From the NCBI GenBank assembly GCA_018268915.1, contig JAFDVQ010000001.1:62001-126000 (forward strand): a stretch of DNA of 64,000 nt, read 5' to 3'. Source of the stretch: Acidobacteriota bacterium. GTDB lineage: Bacteria > Acidobacteriota > Terriglobia > Terriglobales > Acidobacteriaceae. Below, one piece after another: positions 18,347-30,706 of this stretch. The translations under genes and the position numbers were made by a program. Position 1 is the first letter of the stretch. The number at the start of each line of letters is the position of its first letter. The notes beneath the pieces are model-generated. The model saw only the letters and a program-made list of their open reading frames with translations, made no database searches and was not told the DNA's origin.

Positions 18347-18652
18347 TTAGGCCTTCGGAGTCTTCGAAGCCAGAATCTCCAGCTTCTCAATCTGCGGAGC
18401 TTTGGCCAGCAGTGCGCCTGCATTCGCCATCAGGGCCTTGGCGATCTCGCCGTTCAGGTGAGCCTCGCGGCCCGCCTCATCGCGGAACGTGTCGAAGATG
18501 CCGAATCTGTTTGGTCCGAGCTTCACCGCGTACCAGGTCGTGGTCCCGGGCTCCTGACCCGCCATCGGCTCTGCCGATTTCAAGAACTCTTCCACTTCGG
18601 TCTCTTTTCCCGGCTTGGCCTCGAGCAGCGCAAGCAATGCGAACTTATCCAT
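18347..18652 (-). CDS. ABM-fold putative quinol monooxygenase
   Basis: 101 residues with the antibiotic-biosynthesis-monooxygenase ferredoxin-like fold: [24 protein letters not shown] at the start and the central [27 protein letters not shown]. Related small dimeric proteins oxidise quinols or act as heme- or cofactor-free monooxygenases; the substrate is not predictable. It is likely transcribed with, or just upstream of, the peptidase gene on the same strand (35 bp gap). Confidence 0.8.
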   Translation of the reverse strand: MDKFALLALLEAKPGKETEVEEFLKSAEPMAGQEPGTTTWYAVKLGPNRFGIFDTFRDEAGREAHLNGEIAKALMANAGALLAKAPQIEKLEILASKTPKA

Positions 18653-18798
18653 TCATTCCTCCGGTAGCTGACGATGAGATGCATTTTTTGCACGGATGTT
18701 ACGTCGCGCCCACTAGAAACCTACCGGCTGTCAGGTCGCCCTCGCCGTCGGATGCGATCCCGCGACGCAGCAGAGATTGCATTTCCGCGAAGCCGGAG

Positions 18799-18840
18799 TT
18801 GGGCCCAACTGCGGGTGGCGGCGCTGCCGCAGTTGGCCCC
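18799..18840 (+). promoter_or_regulatory. Strong palindromic hairpin in alaS leader
   Basis: TTGGGCCCAA (18799-18808) is a perfect 10-bp palindrome, and 18802-18814 pairs with 18827-18838 (12 bp, one bulged C) around a 12-base loop, ending 27 bp before the alaS start. E. coli AlaRS is known to repress its own promoter by binding a palindrome, so an autoregulatory operator or RNA site is a reasonable guess, not shown. Confidence 0.35.
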
Positions 18841-18867
18841 ACCGCAGGTGGTTACACTGGTAAGGAC

Positions 18868-21612
<2,745 letters not shown>

Positions 21613-21623
21613 GGTAGAACCCA

Positions 21624-22424
21624 ATGCATAGCAGCGCCGTCCCCCATCCCCCACCACGGCCTGGCTCGATGCCGGACGAGAGACAGATACTCGGAATCAA
21701 CTTTTACGTCGGCGACGTGGAAGGCGTCTTCGAGCGGCTTTCGCATGGCGGCCTTCTCGTGGTGCCTGCTGCACCCGCATTGAAGGATGTCGCGAACAAC
21801 CCTGAGTATCTTGAAGCGCTGGTCAACGCCGATGTGGCTATTGCCGATTCAGCCTTCATGGTTCTTTTGTGGAACTGGATACAGCGCGATTCCATCCCGC
21901 GTCTGTCGGGCCTGAAATATTTGCGCGAGCTGCTGCAGAGAGACGATGTTCGCGAACCGGGCAATACTCTTTGGATAATGGCTGGCGCATCGAGCGCCGA
22001 CAAAAACCTGGCATGGCTCCAGTCTCAGGGCATCGACGTTCCGGCGGAGTGTGCCTACAACGCTCCCATGTACGGCAACAGAATCGAAGACGCGCAGCTG
22101 ATAGCCGATCTCGAGCGGTTGCGGCCGAAACACATCATCGTTACTGTAGGCGGAGGTACACAGGAGCGGCTAGGGCTTTATCTCAAGCGCAACTTGGGCT
22201 ATCTTCCGGCTATACATTGCATTGGGGCTGCGATCGCTTTTCTCAGCGGAGACCAGGTCAGAATTCCGGACTGGGCTGACCGGTTGTATCTGGGATGGCT
22301 CTTCCGCTGCATCTCGTCGCCGCGCAAGTTTATCCCCAGGTATCTTTCCGCGCCGCGTCTCTTACCTCTCTTGTGGAGATATCGGGCCGAACTCCCGATT
22401 CCCCAGGCCGGTGCGACCAGGTAA
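21624..22424 (+). CDS. WecG/TagA/CpsF family glycosyltransferase
   Basis: 266 residues (251 if started at ATG 21669) of the WecG/TagA/CpsF fold, which transfers N-acetylmannosaminuronate-type or related sugars to a lipid-linked acceptor at the inner face of the cytoplasmic membrane. Family landmarks include NADVAIADSAFMVLLW, YNAPMYG, HIIVTVGGGTQERLGLYLKRNL and the C-terminal DRLYLGWLFRCISSPRKFIPRYL. It heads a three-gene run with ugd and a UDP-glucuronate decarboxylase, so it is probably part of a polysaccharide or glycoconjugate pathway that uses UDP-uronic acid or UDP-xylose. Donor and acceptor unknown. Confidence 0.82.
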   Translation: MHSSAVPHPPPRPGSMPDERQILGINFYVGDVEGVFERLSHGGLLVVPAAPALKDVANNPEYLEALVNADVAIADSAFMVLLWNWIQRDSIPRLSGLKYLRELLQRDDVREPGNTLWIMAGASSADKNLAWLQSQGIDVPAECAYNAPMYGNRIEDAQLIADLERLRPKHIIVTVGGGTQERLGLYLKRNLGYLPAIHCIGAAIAFLSGDQVRIPDWADRLYLGWLFRCISSPRKFIPRYLSAPRLLPLLWRYRAELPIPQAGATR

Positions 22425-22469
22425 TTTCTAACGATCGTCAGACTGCACGCCGAATTGGAGTCAGCAGAA

Positions 22470-23918
22470 ATGGAAACGAAAGCGAATTCAGCCACGATCG
22501 CGGTAGTGGGGTCCGGGTATGTCGGCCTCGTTGCTTCAGCTTGCTTTGCCGAAATTGGTCACCGCGTAGTCTGTGTCGACAATGACGAGGCCAAAGTGCG
22601 CATGCTGCGGGAAGGCGGCATACCGATCCATGAGGAGCACCTGCCCGAACTGCTCGCGCGCTATCGCGGCAAGACTCTCGAATTCACCACAGATCTTCGC
22701 GCTGCAACGCAGGCAGCGGAGGCCGTCTTCATCGCTGTGGGAACCCCGCAGAGCGAGACCGGCAGTGCCGACCTGTCGTTTGTGGATGCGGTTGCCAGCG
22801 AAATCGCTCGCTCCATTGACTCCTACAAGATCATCGTCGAGAAGAGCACCGTCCCGGTTTATACGAACGAGTGGATCCGCCGCGTCGTCGAGCGAAACGG
22901 CGTGCCGAAAGATCTCTTCGACGTGACATCCAATCCGGAATTTCTTCGCGAAGGCACCGCAGTTGTGGACTTCCTCCATGCCGACCGCGTTGTAGTCGGT
23001 GCTGCATCCGATCGCTCAGCCGATATCCTCAGGAAGATCTATGAGCCGCTGACGAGCGGGACCTACTACAACGTACCGGGTTCGGTGCCGGGGCCCCGAA
23101 CAGCTCTCGATCCCCCACCAATCCTGCAAACATCGACAAAAGCCGCCGAAATCATCAAGCACGCGTCGAATGCATTGCTGGCAACCAAGATCTCCTTCAT
23201 CAACGTAGTGGCGAACATTTGCGAGGCAGCCGGAGCAGACGTGGAAGAAGTCGCTCGCGGGATTGGCCTGGACTCGAGAATCGGGCCGAAGTTCCTCCGC
23301 GCCGGTGTTGGGTACGGCGGATCCTGTTTTCCCAAAGACGTTGCCGCGTTCCGGCATGTGGCCGAGCAAGTGGGCGTCGACTTCACCCTGCTCCATGAAG
23401 TCGAAAGGATCAATGAGGAGCAGAAACAGCGCTTCTTTCAAAAGATTCGCTCAGCCCTGTGGACCTTCCGCGGCAAGAAGATCGGCGTTCTCGGGTTGGC
23501 ATTCAAAGGGGGAACAGACGACATCCGCGAATCTCCCGCGCTCGACATCGTGCAGAATCTCCTCAGCGAAGGATGCAACGTCTACGCATACGATCCTGCG
23601 GCCGGGAAGCGATGCCAGGAGATCATTCCTGAATCGCCAAAAATGCATTACGTCGACTCTGCCTATACTGCCGCGCAAGACGCCGATGCGCTCCTGATTC
23701 TGAATGACTGGCAGGAGTTTGCCGAACTCGATCTAGCAAAGCTTCACTACACCTTGCGCTATCCGATTGTCATCGATGGACGCAATCTATACGATGCGGC
23801 AACCATGAATAAAGCGGGGTTTACCTACCTGAGCGTAGGCCGTCCCGGTCTTGCTCAGCCTCTCGATCCTGTTGGCGCCTTTTTCCTTCCCAAACGAAGA
23901 GAGAGCGGAAAGAGCTAA
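22470..23918 (+). CDS. ugd: UDP-glucose 6-dehydrogenase
   Basis: 482 residues; oxidises UDP-glucose to UDP-glucuronate with two NAD+. The Rossmann motif VVGSGYVGLVASACFAEIGH is near the N-terminus, and the catalytic cysteine is in the segment GYGGSCFPKDVAAF. The C-terminal UDP-binding domain carries GLAFKGGTDDIRESPAL. ATG 22470 is preferred over the TTG at 22455 because GGAG lies about ten bases upstream. Its product is the substrate of the decarboxylase encoded 102 bp downstream. Confidence 0.95.
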   Translation: METKANSATIAVVGSGYVGLVASACFAEIGHRVVCVDNDEAKVRMLREGGIPIHEEHLPELLARYRGKTLEFTTDLRAATQAAEAVFIAVGTPQSETGSADLSFVDAVASEIARSIDSYKIIVEKSTVPVYTNEWIRRVVERNGVPKDLFDVTSNPEFLREGTAVVDFLHADRVVVGAASDRSADILRKIYEPLTSGTYYNVPGSVPGPRTALDPPPILQTSTKAAEIIKHASNALLATKISFINVVANICEAAGADVEEVARGIGLDSRIGPKFLRAGVGYGGSCFPKDVAAFRHVAEQVGVDFTLLHEVERINEEQKQRFFQKIRSALWTFRGKKIGVLGLAFKGGTDDIRESPALDIVQNLLSEGCNVYAYDPAAGKRCQEIIPESPKMHYVDSAYTAAQDADALLILNDWQEFAELDLAKLHYTLRYPIVIDGRNLYDAATMNKAGFTYLSVGRPGLAQPLDPVGAFFLPKRRESGKS

Positions 23919-24020
23919 TCTCGACAAAGGACTTCCGATTAAGCGGCGATCTGATTTTTAAGAGGAACATCAGCTTGATCTGCACTTCATAAGGACTACT
24001 GGAAAGGAAATCGATTGTCG

Positions 24021-24959
24021 ATGCGCGTGCTGATCACCGGAGCGGCAGGGTTTCTGGGCTCTCATCTGACCGACGCCTTGCTTGCCGACGGGCACGAGGT
24101 ACTTGGAGTCGACAACTTCTGCACTGGTTCACTTCAGAATCTGGCTCACCTTGAGCACGAGTCTCGGTTCGAATTGATGAACCATGACATCTGCGAGTCC
24201 TTCGATCCGAAACATGTTGACTACATCTTCAATTTTGCATCTCCGGCCAGCCCCCCGGATTACATGCGTCTGGGGATTGAAACTCTGATGGTGGGCTCCG
24301 CCGGAACGCGCAACATGCTGGAAGTAGCGGCAAAGTACGGCGCGAAGTTTCTCCACGCGTCCACATCGGAGTGCTACGGCGATCCCGATCAGCATCCCCA
24401 GACTGAAGAATATTGGGGGCATGTCAATCCGATCGGCCCTCGCTCTGTGTACGACGAGTCCAAGCGTTTCTCTGAGGCGCTCGTCACTGCCTATTGGCGT
24501 TATCGAAAGGTTGATGCGAGGCTCGTGAGGATATTCAACACCTATGGTCCGCGCCTGCAGGCCAATGACGGCCGGGTGATTTCGAACTTCATGACTCAGG
24601 CGCTGCGTGGCGAGGATCTCACCATTTACGGAGATGGCAGCCAGACAAGAAGCTTCTGCTACGTGTCGGATGAGGTCGATGGGATTTTAAGATTGTCCAG
24701 GAGCGATGAGCACGCCCCCGTCAACATCGGCAATCCATCGGAGTGGACCATTCTCGATTGTGCCAATGCTGTTAAACGAGTGATCGGATCGAACAGTCAG
24801 ATCGTCTTCCATCCGTTGCCGCAGGACGACCCCACGCAACGCCAGCCTGACATCACGAAGGCAAAAGCTCTTCTTGGTTGGGAACCAAAGATCGATCTCG
24901 AGACAGGATTGAAACTGAGTCTGGAGTATTTTCGATCTTCGATCAAAGCTGCGGCCTGA
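24021..24959 (+). CDS. uxs: UDP-glucuronate decarboxylase (UDP-xylose synthase), SDR family
   Basis: 312-residue extended short-chain dehydrogenase. NAD-binding motif GAAGFLGSHL at the N-terminus, catalytic S/T and YxxxK in STSECYGDP and SVYDESKR, and RIFNTYGPR typical of the Uxs/UGD-decarboxylase branch. It should convert UDP-glucuronate (from ugd) to UDP-xylose. ATG 24021 is chosen over TTG 24015 because it follows GGAAAGGAAA and fits the family start. It ends the glycan gene run and is closed by a strong terminator. Confidence 0.88.
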   Translation: MRVLITGAAGFLGSHLTDALLADGHEVLGVDNFCTGSLQNLAHLEHESRFELMNHDICESFDPKHVDYIFNFASPASPPDYMRLGIETLMVGSAGTRNMLEVAAKYGAKFLHASTSECYGDPDQHPQTEEYWGHVNPIGPRSVYDESKRFSEALVTAYWRYRKVDARLVRIFNTYGPRLQANDGRVISNFMTQALRGEDLTIYGDGSQTRSFCYVSDEVDGILRLSRSDEHAPVNIGNPSEWTILDCANAVKRVIGSNSQIVFHPLPQDDPTQRQPDITKAKALLGWEPKIDLETGLKLSLEYFRSSIKAAA

Positions 24960-24975
24960 CGCTCGATCAGAGAGC

Positions 24976-25010
24976 AAAAGAAAGCGCGCTGTGATAGCGC
25001 GCTTTCTTTT
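24976..25010. terminator. Perfect bidirectional terminator
   Basis: A perfect 15-bp inverted repeat (24976-24990 with 24996-25010) with a GTGAT loop; A-run on the left and T-run on the right make it functional in both directions. It separates the convergent uxs and wHTH-ATPase genes. Confidence 0.9.
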
Positions 25011-25026
25011 CAGGAATTGAAGCAGC

Positions 25027-26355
25027 TTAGTCCTTCGTCAGGAAGTACGACTCGATCGCCCGCATAACCGTGCGGTGATTGATCTCAGGCTCTCTGCCCT
25101 CATACTTGGCAGCCCAGCAGATCTGGTTGACGATATCGCGCGGATAGCACGAGCGCAGTTCCTGCTTCAGCGTGCCGTGCACAAAATCGATGAGTGTGTG
25201 CGCGACTGTGTCGTCGGTGTCGATCTTTCGTTCCGCGGCAACTCTGCGGAAGATCTCGCAGAATTCCTCGTCGCTGACTTCGCCAATGAAGATCTTGGTC
25301 TGGATTCTGCGCAGGAATGCCGCATCCAGTAGCTGAGCCGGATCGAGGTTCGAGGCGAAAACCACCAGCATCTCAAAGGGCATTTCGATCTTGCGTCCGC
25401 CGGCGAGCGTGAGGAAGTCGATCTTTCGATCCAGCGGGACTACCCAGCGATTGAGCAACTCGTCGGGACGCACCCGCTGGCGTCCAAAATCATCGATGAT
25501 CAGCACGCCATTATTCGCCTTCATCTGCACCGGGCCGGTATAGAACTTCGATCCCGGGTTGTACTGAAGGTCGAGCATATCGATGGTCAGTTCGCCGCCT
25601 ACCATGACGGACGGCCGCTGGCAGAGCACCCAGCGCTCGTCGTGATTGGGCGGTTCCATGTGAGCCATGCGCTGGTGGAGCGTCGGATCGTATACCGTGA
25701 TGATCTGGCCGTCGATTTCAATCGAATACGGCACCCAGACGGCATCTTCCGAGAGCGCCTTCGATAGCAGCTCTGCGATTGTCGTTTTGCCGACGCCAGA
25801 GGGACCGTAAAGGAAAATTGCCGCGCCTGAATTGAGAGCAGTTCCCAACTGCCAGAGAATCCTGTCATCCAGCACCATGCTGGTGAATACCCGCTGGACA
25901 TCCGAAGGATGCACTTCAACGTGTGACACACTCTGGAGCTTGACCTGGTTGACATAAGTCGTCAGCGGCACAGGAGCAGGACCGGTGTACTGGCTCTGGG
26001 CCAGCAACTCCTGGGCGCGGGTTCTACCCTGGGACGTAATCGCGAGGTTCGGAATCTGACCGCTCAGGCCGGTGACCTGACAGAGCTGTTCGGTGCGAAG
26101 GCGCTTCAGCAGCTCGCTCGCCACCTCGAAGCTGACCTTCATATGCTTCGCCATGTCCAGCACGGAAAAAGGGCCCGAGAGATACAGGTGCTTGAGTGCC
26201 AGGTCCTCCAGAACGGCCTGGCGGAGTCCGAGCTCCTGGATGGTGACTGGCTTGTGCGTCGGCCCCGCTGAGGGGTCGGTCTTCATGAATTCCTGAAGGT
26301 TAAGCAGAGGTTCCATCGCGTTGTCCCACGGCATATTAACTACTATATGTCTCAT
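25027..26355 (-). CDS. wHTH-AAA ATPase of unknown role
   Basis: 442 residues (429 from an internal Met). The N-terminal part (about 40-115) looks like a winged helix (VLDMAKHMKVSFEVASELLKRLRTEQLCQVTG). The ATPase part has Walker A GPSGVGKT (184-191), Walker B-like VLIIDDFGRQ and an arginine-containing sensor FASNLDPAQLLDAAFLRRIQTK. Similar proteins occur in Acidobacteria, Myxococcota and other phyla near pilus or secretion genes, but no such genes lie here. An ATP-driven remodelling factor coupled to a DNA- or protein-binding domain is inferred. No Shine-Dalgarno is obvious at either start. Confidence 0.7.
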   Translation of the reverse strand: MRHIVVNMPWDNAMEPLLNLQEFMKTDPSAGPTHKPVTIQELGLRQAVLEDLALKHLYLSGPFSVLDMAKHMKVSFEVASELLKRLRTEQLCQVTGLSGQIPNLAITSQGRTRAQELLAQSQYTGPAPVPLTTYVNQVKLQSVSHVEVHPSDVQRVFTSMVLDDRILWQLGTALNSGAAIFLYGPSGVGKTTIAELLSKALSEDAVWVPYSIEIDGQIITVYDPTLHQRMAHMEPPNHDERWVLCQRPSVMVGGELTIDMLDLQYNPGSKFYTGPVQMKANNGVLIIDDFGRQRVRPDELLNRWVVPLDRKIDFLTLAGGRKIEMPFEMLVVFASNLDPAQLLDAAFLRRIQTKIFIGEVSDEEFCEIFRRVAAERKIDTDDTVAHTLIDFVHGTLKQELRSCYPRDIVNQICWAAKYEGREPEINHRTVMRAIESYFLTKD

Positions 26356-26631
26356 TCAACACGGGTATTTGAAAACACAAAACTTCCAGTGGTCCCGGCA
26401 CCGCAGTAATCATCGTGCCGTACACCTCTATGCATTTTCCGGAACTAATGGTTTGCGCCCTCAGAGGGGTGCTTCGCAGGTACGGCTCGCTTTCAATGCG
26501 AAAGCAGCGCTTGAGCTCTCAAATCTTGCACTTAGGACACAAACTCACTGTGAGAAGAGTCTGACCGTCCAAATTTTCAGGCTTTCTTTACGTCCTGACG
26601 GCACAGATCCACGCCAGCGTACTCGGACGAT

Positions 26632-28704
26632 TTACGACTCGTTGAATTCGCCCAGCGGTAGGGGATGGCTGAACAGGTATCCCTGGAAGGAGTGGCAGCC
26701 TAGCTTGGCCAGAAAAGCGCGCTGCTCCTCGGTCTCAACCCCTTCAGCGATCACGGAGAGCCCCATTGCCTTGCCGAACGAGATGATGGCCTGAGCCACG
26801 GCGCTGCTGATCGGATCCTTCAGAATCTCCCCGACAAACGTGCGGTCGATCTTGATCTGGTCCAGAGGCAGCCGCTTCAGGTAAGTCATGGAAGAGTAGC
26901 CGGTGCCGAAGTCTTCGAGAGAGAAGCTGATCCCATGCGACTTCAGCTTGGTCATCTTGGCGATAACTTCTTCCACGTTCTCGCCAAACATGCTTTCGCT
27001 CAGCTCGATCTTTAGATTTTTCGGATTCGCTCCCGTGCGATCCAGCGCAGCCAATACATGATCGACGAATTTGGGCTGGCGGAACTCGCGCGCACTTACG
27101 TTCACTGCAATTGAGAGATGCTCGCCTTCTTTGCGCTCCGCCCAGTGGGCCAGCTGCATGCAGGCGGTTTCGAGCACCCAGCTTCCCAGCGGGAAGATGA
27201 GTCCGGTTTCCTCAGCCAGCGGTACGAACTCCTGCGGTGCGACAAGTCCCTTCGACGGATGCCGCCAGCGCAACAGCGCTTCGGCGCCGGTCAGCAAGCC
27301 GCGATCGAGCTGCGGCTGATAATACAGCGCGAACTGGTTCTCTCGAATAGCGAGGCGAAGATCGCGTTCCAGAGCAACGCGCGCATCCACTGAAGCCTGC
27401 AGCGCCGGCGCGAAGAAGAACATCGCATTGCGCCCGGCAGCCTTGGCCTGATACATCGCGATATCGGCCTGCTGCAAGACTTCATTGGTGCTCTCACTCT
27501 GGTTGCCGAAGACAGTGATTCCCATGCTGGACGTGGTGTGGCATTCGCGGCCTTCGAGCAGAAAGGGTTGATCGATCGCCCCGAGAATCTTGCCGCCAAC
27601 CGTCCGCGCCTGCGCTGCGGCGATCTCCGGAATCTGGCTCAGGTCCTCGAGGATGATGACGAACTCATCGCCGCCGAGTCTTGCTACGGTGTCCACTTCG
27701 CGAACGCAGTTCTGAATCCGCCGTGCAGTCTCCTGCAAAAGCAGGTCGCCGATGTGGTGCCCGAGTGTGTCGTTCAGCGATTTGAACCCGTCGAGATCGA
27801 CAAAAAGCAATGCGTGTTTACTGCCGCTGCGGATGCTTGAAATGAGTGCCTGGCGAAGCCGCTCCCAGAGCAGCCGACGATTCGGCAGTCCGGTTAGCGT
27901 GTCGTAGAAAGCAAGGCTGCGAATCTTTTCTTCGTCTGCCTTCGCCTCGGACACGTCCCGGATATACGAGATAACGCAAGCCTCGCCATCCACCTCTGCA
28001 AACGACGCGGAGAGCTCCGCCCAGAAGACCTCGCCCTTTTTCCGCCGTAAGCGAACTTCAAGATCGCGGCAGCCCTCTTCTTCCTGAAGAGCTTCCGCCA
28101 CGCTTCTGCTATCTTCGCTATCCGCCCACATGTCGAGTTCGAGCGATGTGCGCCCAATCACATCTTCGAGATTGAAGTGCATGATCGCAAGAAAGGATGG
28201 ATTCGCATCGACGATTTTTCCATCTTCCGCTCGTGCGATCAGCACGCCATCCGGGCTCGTTTCGAATGCGCTGCGGTAGCGGTTCTCCTTGATCGGCTGG
28301 TGAGAGTTCTCTAAAGCATCGGCTTTCTGCGGTTCTGCAACTTTTCCCAGGGCCTCGACGTGGCCAAGAAGGTGAGAAGGCCATCCTTCGCGATCGCGGA
28401 GCAACGACACAGTGAACTTGGTCCGTGTCAAAACGCCGTCTTTGCGAATGAGCCGGATCTCCAGGCTCAATGCATCGGTAGCACCCGTCCAGAGTTTTTG
28501 AAACGAAGAGATGGCAGCAACACCATCTTCATCAGGAGTGATCTCCTGCAACATCAGCCCGCGAACTTCCTCGCGCGGATATCCGATAATCTCCGCGAAT
28601 TCCATATTGCAGCGCAGGATGTGACCCTCCGGCGTGGCGTGGACGATCCCCACCGCTGCCTGCTCAAGGAATCCCCGACTTTCTAAAGTAGGCCTATCGG
28701 ACAT
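26632..28704 (-). CDS. PAS-PAS-GGDEF-EAL cyclic-di-GMP protein
   Basis: 690 residues without membrane segments: PAS at about 8-115, PAS at about 140-255, GGDEF (ARLGGDEF, motif 344-348) with an intact RxxD inhibitory site (335-338), and an EAL domain (EAL 475-477, K618, EGVE 654-657, QGYLF). The cyclase motif is complete. In the EAL domain the usual DDFGTG is EDFGTG (597-602), so one metal-binding carboxylate is longer by a CH2. It may make c-di-GMP and degrade it poorly, or be regulated through the EAL part. The gene is flanked by long intergenic regions and stands alone. Confidence 0.9.
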   Translation of the reverse strand: MSDRPTLESRGFLEQAAVGIVHATPEGHILRCNMEFAEIIGYPREEVRGLMLQEITPDEDGVAAISSFQKLWTGATDALSLEIRLIRKDGVLTRTKFTVSLLRDREGWPSHLLGHVEALGKVAEPQKADALENSHQPIKENRYRSAFETSPDGVLIARAEDGKIVDANPSFLAIMHFNLEDVIGRTSLELDMWADSEDSRSVAEALQEEEGCRDLEVRLRRKKGEVFWAELSASFAEVDGEACVISYIRDVSEAKADEEKIRSLAFYDTLTGLPNRRLLWERLRQALISSIRSGSKHALLFVDLDGFKSLNDTLGHHIGDLLLQETARRIQNCVREVDTVARLGGDEFVIILEDLSQIPEIAAAQARTVGGKILGAIDQPFLLEGRECHTTSSMGITVFGNQSESTNEVLQQADIAMYQAKAAGRNAMFFFAPALQASVDARVALERDLRLAIRENQFALYYQPQLDRGLLTGAEALLRWRHPSKGLVAPQEFVPLAEETGLIFPLGSWVLETACMQLAHWAERKEGEHLSIAVNVSAREFRQPKFVDHVLAALDRTGANPKNLKIELSESMFGENVEEVIAKMTKLKSHGISFSLEDFGTGYSSMTYLKRLPLDQIKIDRTFVGEILKDPISSAVAQAIISFGKAMGLSVIAEGVETEEQRAFLAKLGCHSFQGYLFSHPLPLGEFNES

Positions 28705-29401
28705 TTAAAAATTTGCCAATCTTGCTTCTTTGTGTGCTCGAATTGTATCGTCCACAAGCGTGTTTTCAATGACTTGAGAGTTGTAGACGCGGGGAAATTC
28801 GAAGTAAATCGTCACCTCGACGAAACACCACCGTAATCAAAACTTTGCACTCGTAGACAGCGCAAATCGGCAGAAGGCTCGAGGCGCTGCAGGATGACAC
28901 TTTCGGGTCAAACATGATTTGCGATCGGCCCACGTGCCTCGGGATCGAGGAGTTCCAACGAAAGGCTGGCAATACTAAATCAAGAATGAATCATGCCCAG
29001 CCAGCTTGTCAGCTCGCAACCCCTGTGCCAATTCACAAATCCGAGCACTTATTCGCCGCTCCCCACGCTCGATTCGGAAAGAAATTGTCACCGGTTGATC
29101 GATCGTTCGGCATGGAGTTCTAAAGCGTACTTTTTACTCTCTGCACTGGATTCACGATGAGCGCCTGAGGAAATCTCTGGGAGAAGTAACTACCAGTGCC
29201 GGTACTCCCGATGCGCCTTCTGCGTTTCGTCTTCGGTACCGATTTGCGGCAGGTGATCGAGCGAGGGCGATCACTTCGACGATTGCCGAGAGCCATGACT
29301 TCTTGTCATGCGGCGCATGCCAAATGATTCAATGAGTGAAGCCTGAGCCTCAACTTGAAGCTAATTGTGAAGACGGGATGTGGAATGGAACGTCGATCTG
29401 T
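28705..29401. other. Long intergenic region
   Basis: About 700 bp between the GGDEF-EAL gene and tyrS, both on the minus strand. Small open frames here have no domain, ribosome-binding site or codon bias that I would trust. A short hairpin (CATGAC TTCTT GTCATG, about 29294-29310) is visible. No tRNA fold or repeat family was found. Confidence 0.45.
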
Positions 29402-30673
29402 CTAAACTCCCTCGCCGTATCCGCCGATCACCGCCACCTTGGCTCTTTTGCCAAGCCGCACCACCAGCTTCGCGGGAAGGGAATCCAGAGTGATCGTGGC
29501 GTTGGTTACAACTTCGCCATCAATCTTTACGGCCTTCTCTGCGAGTTTGCGGCTGGCTTCGGCTCCGCTCGCAGCCAGTCCCATCTGCACCAGCAGCTTC
29601 GGAACGCGAATCTGCAACGAGCCTGGAGCATCCGCAGGCCCCACGAGATCGGCGTAGGCGATGTGGATCTCCTCGAGATCCTCGCCCGCTTCTTTCTGCT
29701 GGAACATCCGGGCCCAGTTCTCGTCAGCGTGCTGTGCTGCCTCTTCTCCGTGGAATCCCGCCGTGATTGTGCGCGCCAGCCGTTTCTTCACATCCATCGG
29801 ATGGATTTTTCCAGCGGCAACCTCCGCCTGCAGCGCATCCACCTCAGACTGCTTCAGATCGGTCAGAAAAACCCAGTACTTCCACATCAGGTCGTCGGAG
29901 ATCGACATCAGCTTGCCGTACATCTCGGCCGGGGGCTCGTTGATTCCGATGGCATTGTTCAGCGACTTCGACATCTTCTGAACGCCGTCGGTGCCTTCGA
30001 GAATTTGTGTCATGAGCACGATCTGCGGTTGTTGACCATAGTCGCGCTGAAGTTCGCGGCCCATCAGCAGGTTGAACTTCTGGTCGGTGCCGCCTAGCTC
30101 GACGTCGCTCTTCAACGCCACAGAATCGTAGCCTTGCGCCAGCGGATACAGGAGTTCGTGAAGGCTGATATCCTGCTCGGCTCGGAAGCGGGTCAGGAAT
30201 TCTTTGCGGTCAAGCATCTGCGAGAGCGTCACCTTTGCAGAAAGACCAATCAGTCCGGCGTAGCCTAATTTATCGAGCCATTCGGAGTTGTAGCGCACTT
30301 CTGTCAGCTGCTCGTCGAGAATCTTGAACACCTGCTGCTTGTAGGTCTCGGCGTTCTGATCGATTTCTTCACGAGTCAGCGGCTTGCGCGTGACATTGCG
30401 GCCGGTGGGGTCGCCAATCAGAGCGGTCGAGTCTCCAATGAGGAAGATGACCTGGTGACCAAGCTGCTGAAAGTGGCGCAGCTTGCGCATCAGCACTGTG
30501 TGGCCCAGGTGAAGATCAGGTGCTGTTGGGTCGAAGCCGGCCTTCACGCGCAGCGGACGACCAGTCTTGCGGCTCTCTTCGAGGCGTTCGCGAAGGTCGG
30601 AAACTCGAATGATTTCAGCTGCACCCTTTTGCAGCAGGTCCATCTGCTCATCTACAGGAAGAAAAGTACTCAT
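29402..30673 (-). CDS. tyrS: Tyrosyl-tRNA synthetase
   Basis: 423-residue class I synthetase. HIGH-type signature in [19 protein letters not shown] in [10 protein letters not shown], and a C-terminal S4 RNA-binding domain ([17 protein letters not shown]). The [12 protein letters not shown] variant and spacing match the TyrS branch typical of many non-enteric bacteria. It is preceded by a coiled-coil protein and PadR on the same strand; the intervening 33 bp to the coiled-coil gene could allow cotranscription. Confidence 0.96.
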   Translation of the reverse strand: MSTFLPVDEQMDLLQKGAAEIIRVSDLRERLEESRKTGRPLRVKAGFDPTAPDLHLGHTVLMRKLRHFQQLGHQVIFLIGDSTALIGDPTGRNVTRKPLTREEIDQNAETYKQQVFKILDEQLTEVRYNSEWLDKLGYAGLIGLSAKVTLSQMLDRKEFLTRFRAEQDISLHELLYPLAQGYDSVALKSDVELGGTDQKFNLLMGRELQRDYGQQPQIVLMTQILEGTDGVQKMSKSLNNAIGINEPPAEMYGKLMSISDDLMWKYWVFLTDLKQSEVDALQAEVAAGKIHPMDVKKRLARTITAGFHGEEAAQHADENWARMFQQKEAGEDLEEIHIAYADLVGPADAPGSLQIRVPKLLVQMGLAASGAEASRKLAEKAVKIDGEVVTNATITLDSLPAKLVVRLGKRAKVAVIGGYGEGV

Positions 30674-30706
30674 CGAAGATAAGTATAAATTCGTGACAAC
30701 CGGCTC

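Noticed and set aside
18286..18867. N-terminal extension of AlaRS
   Set aside because: The open frame upstream has no homology to the family, is antisense to the ABM-fold gene, and ATG 18868 matches the standard N-terminus.
29336..30097. Plus-strand frame of 253 codons
   Set aside because: It is antisense to tyrS, whose frame has unambiguous synthetase motifs.
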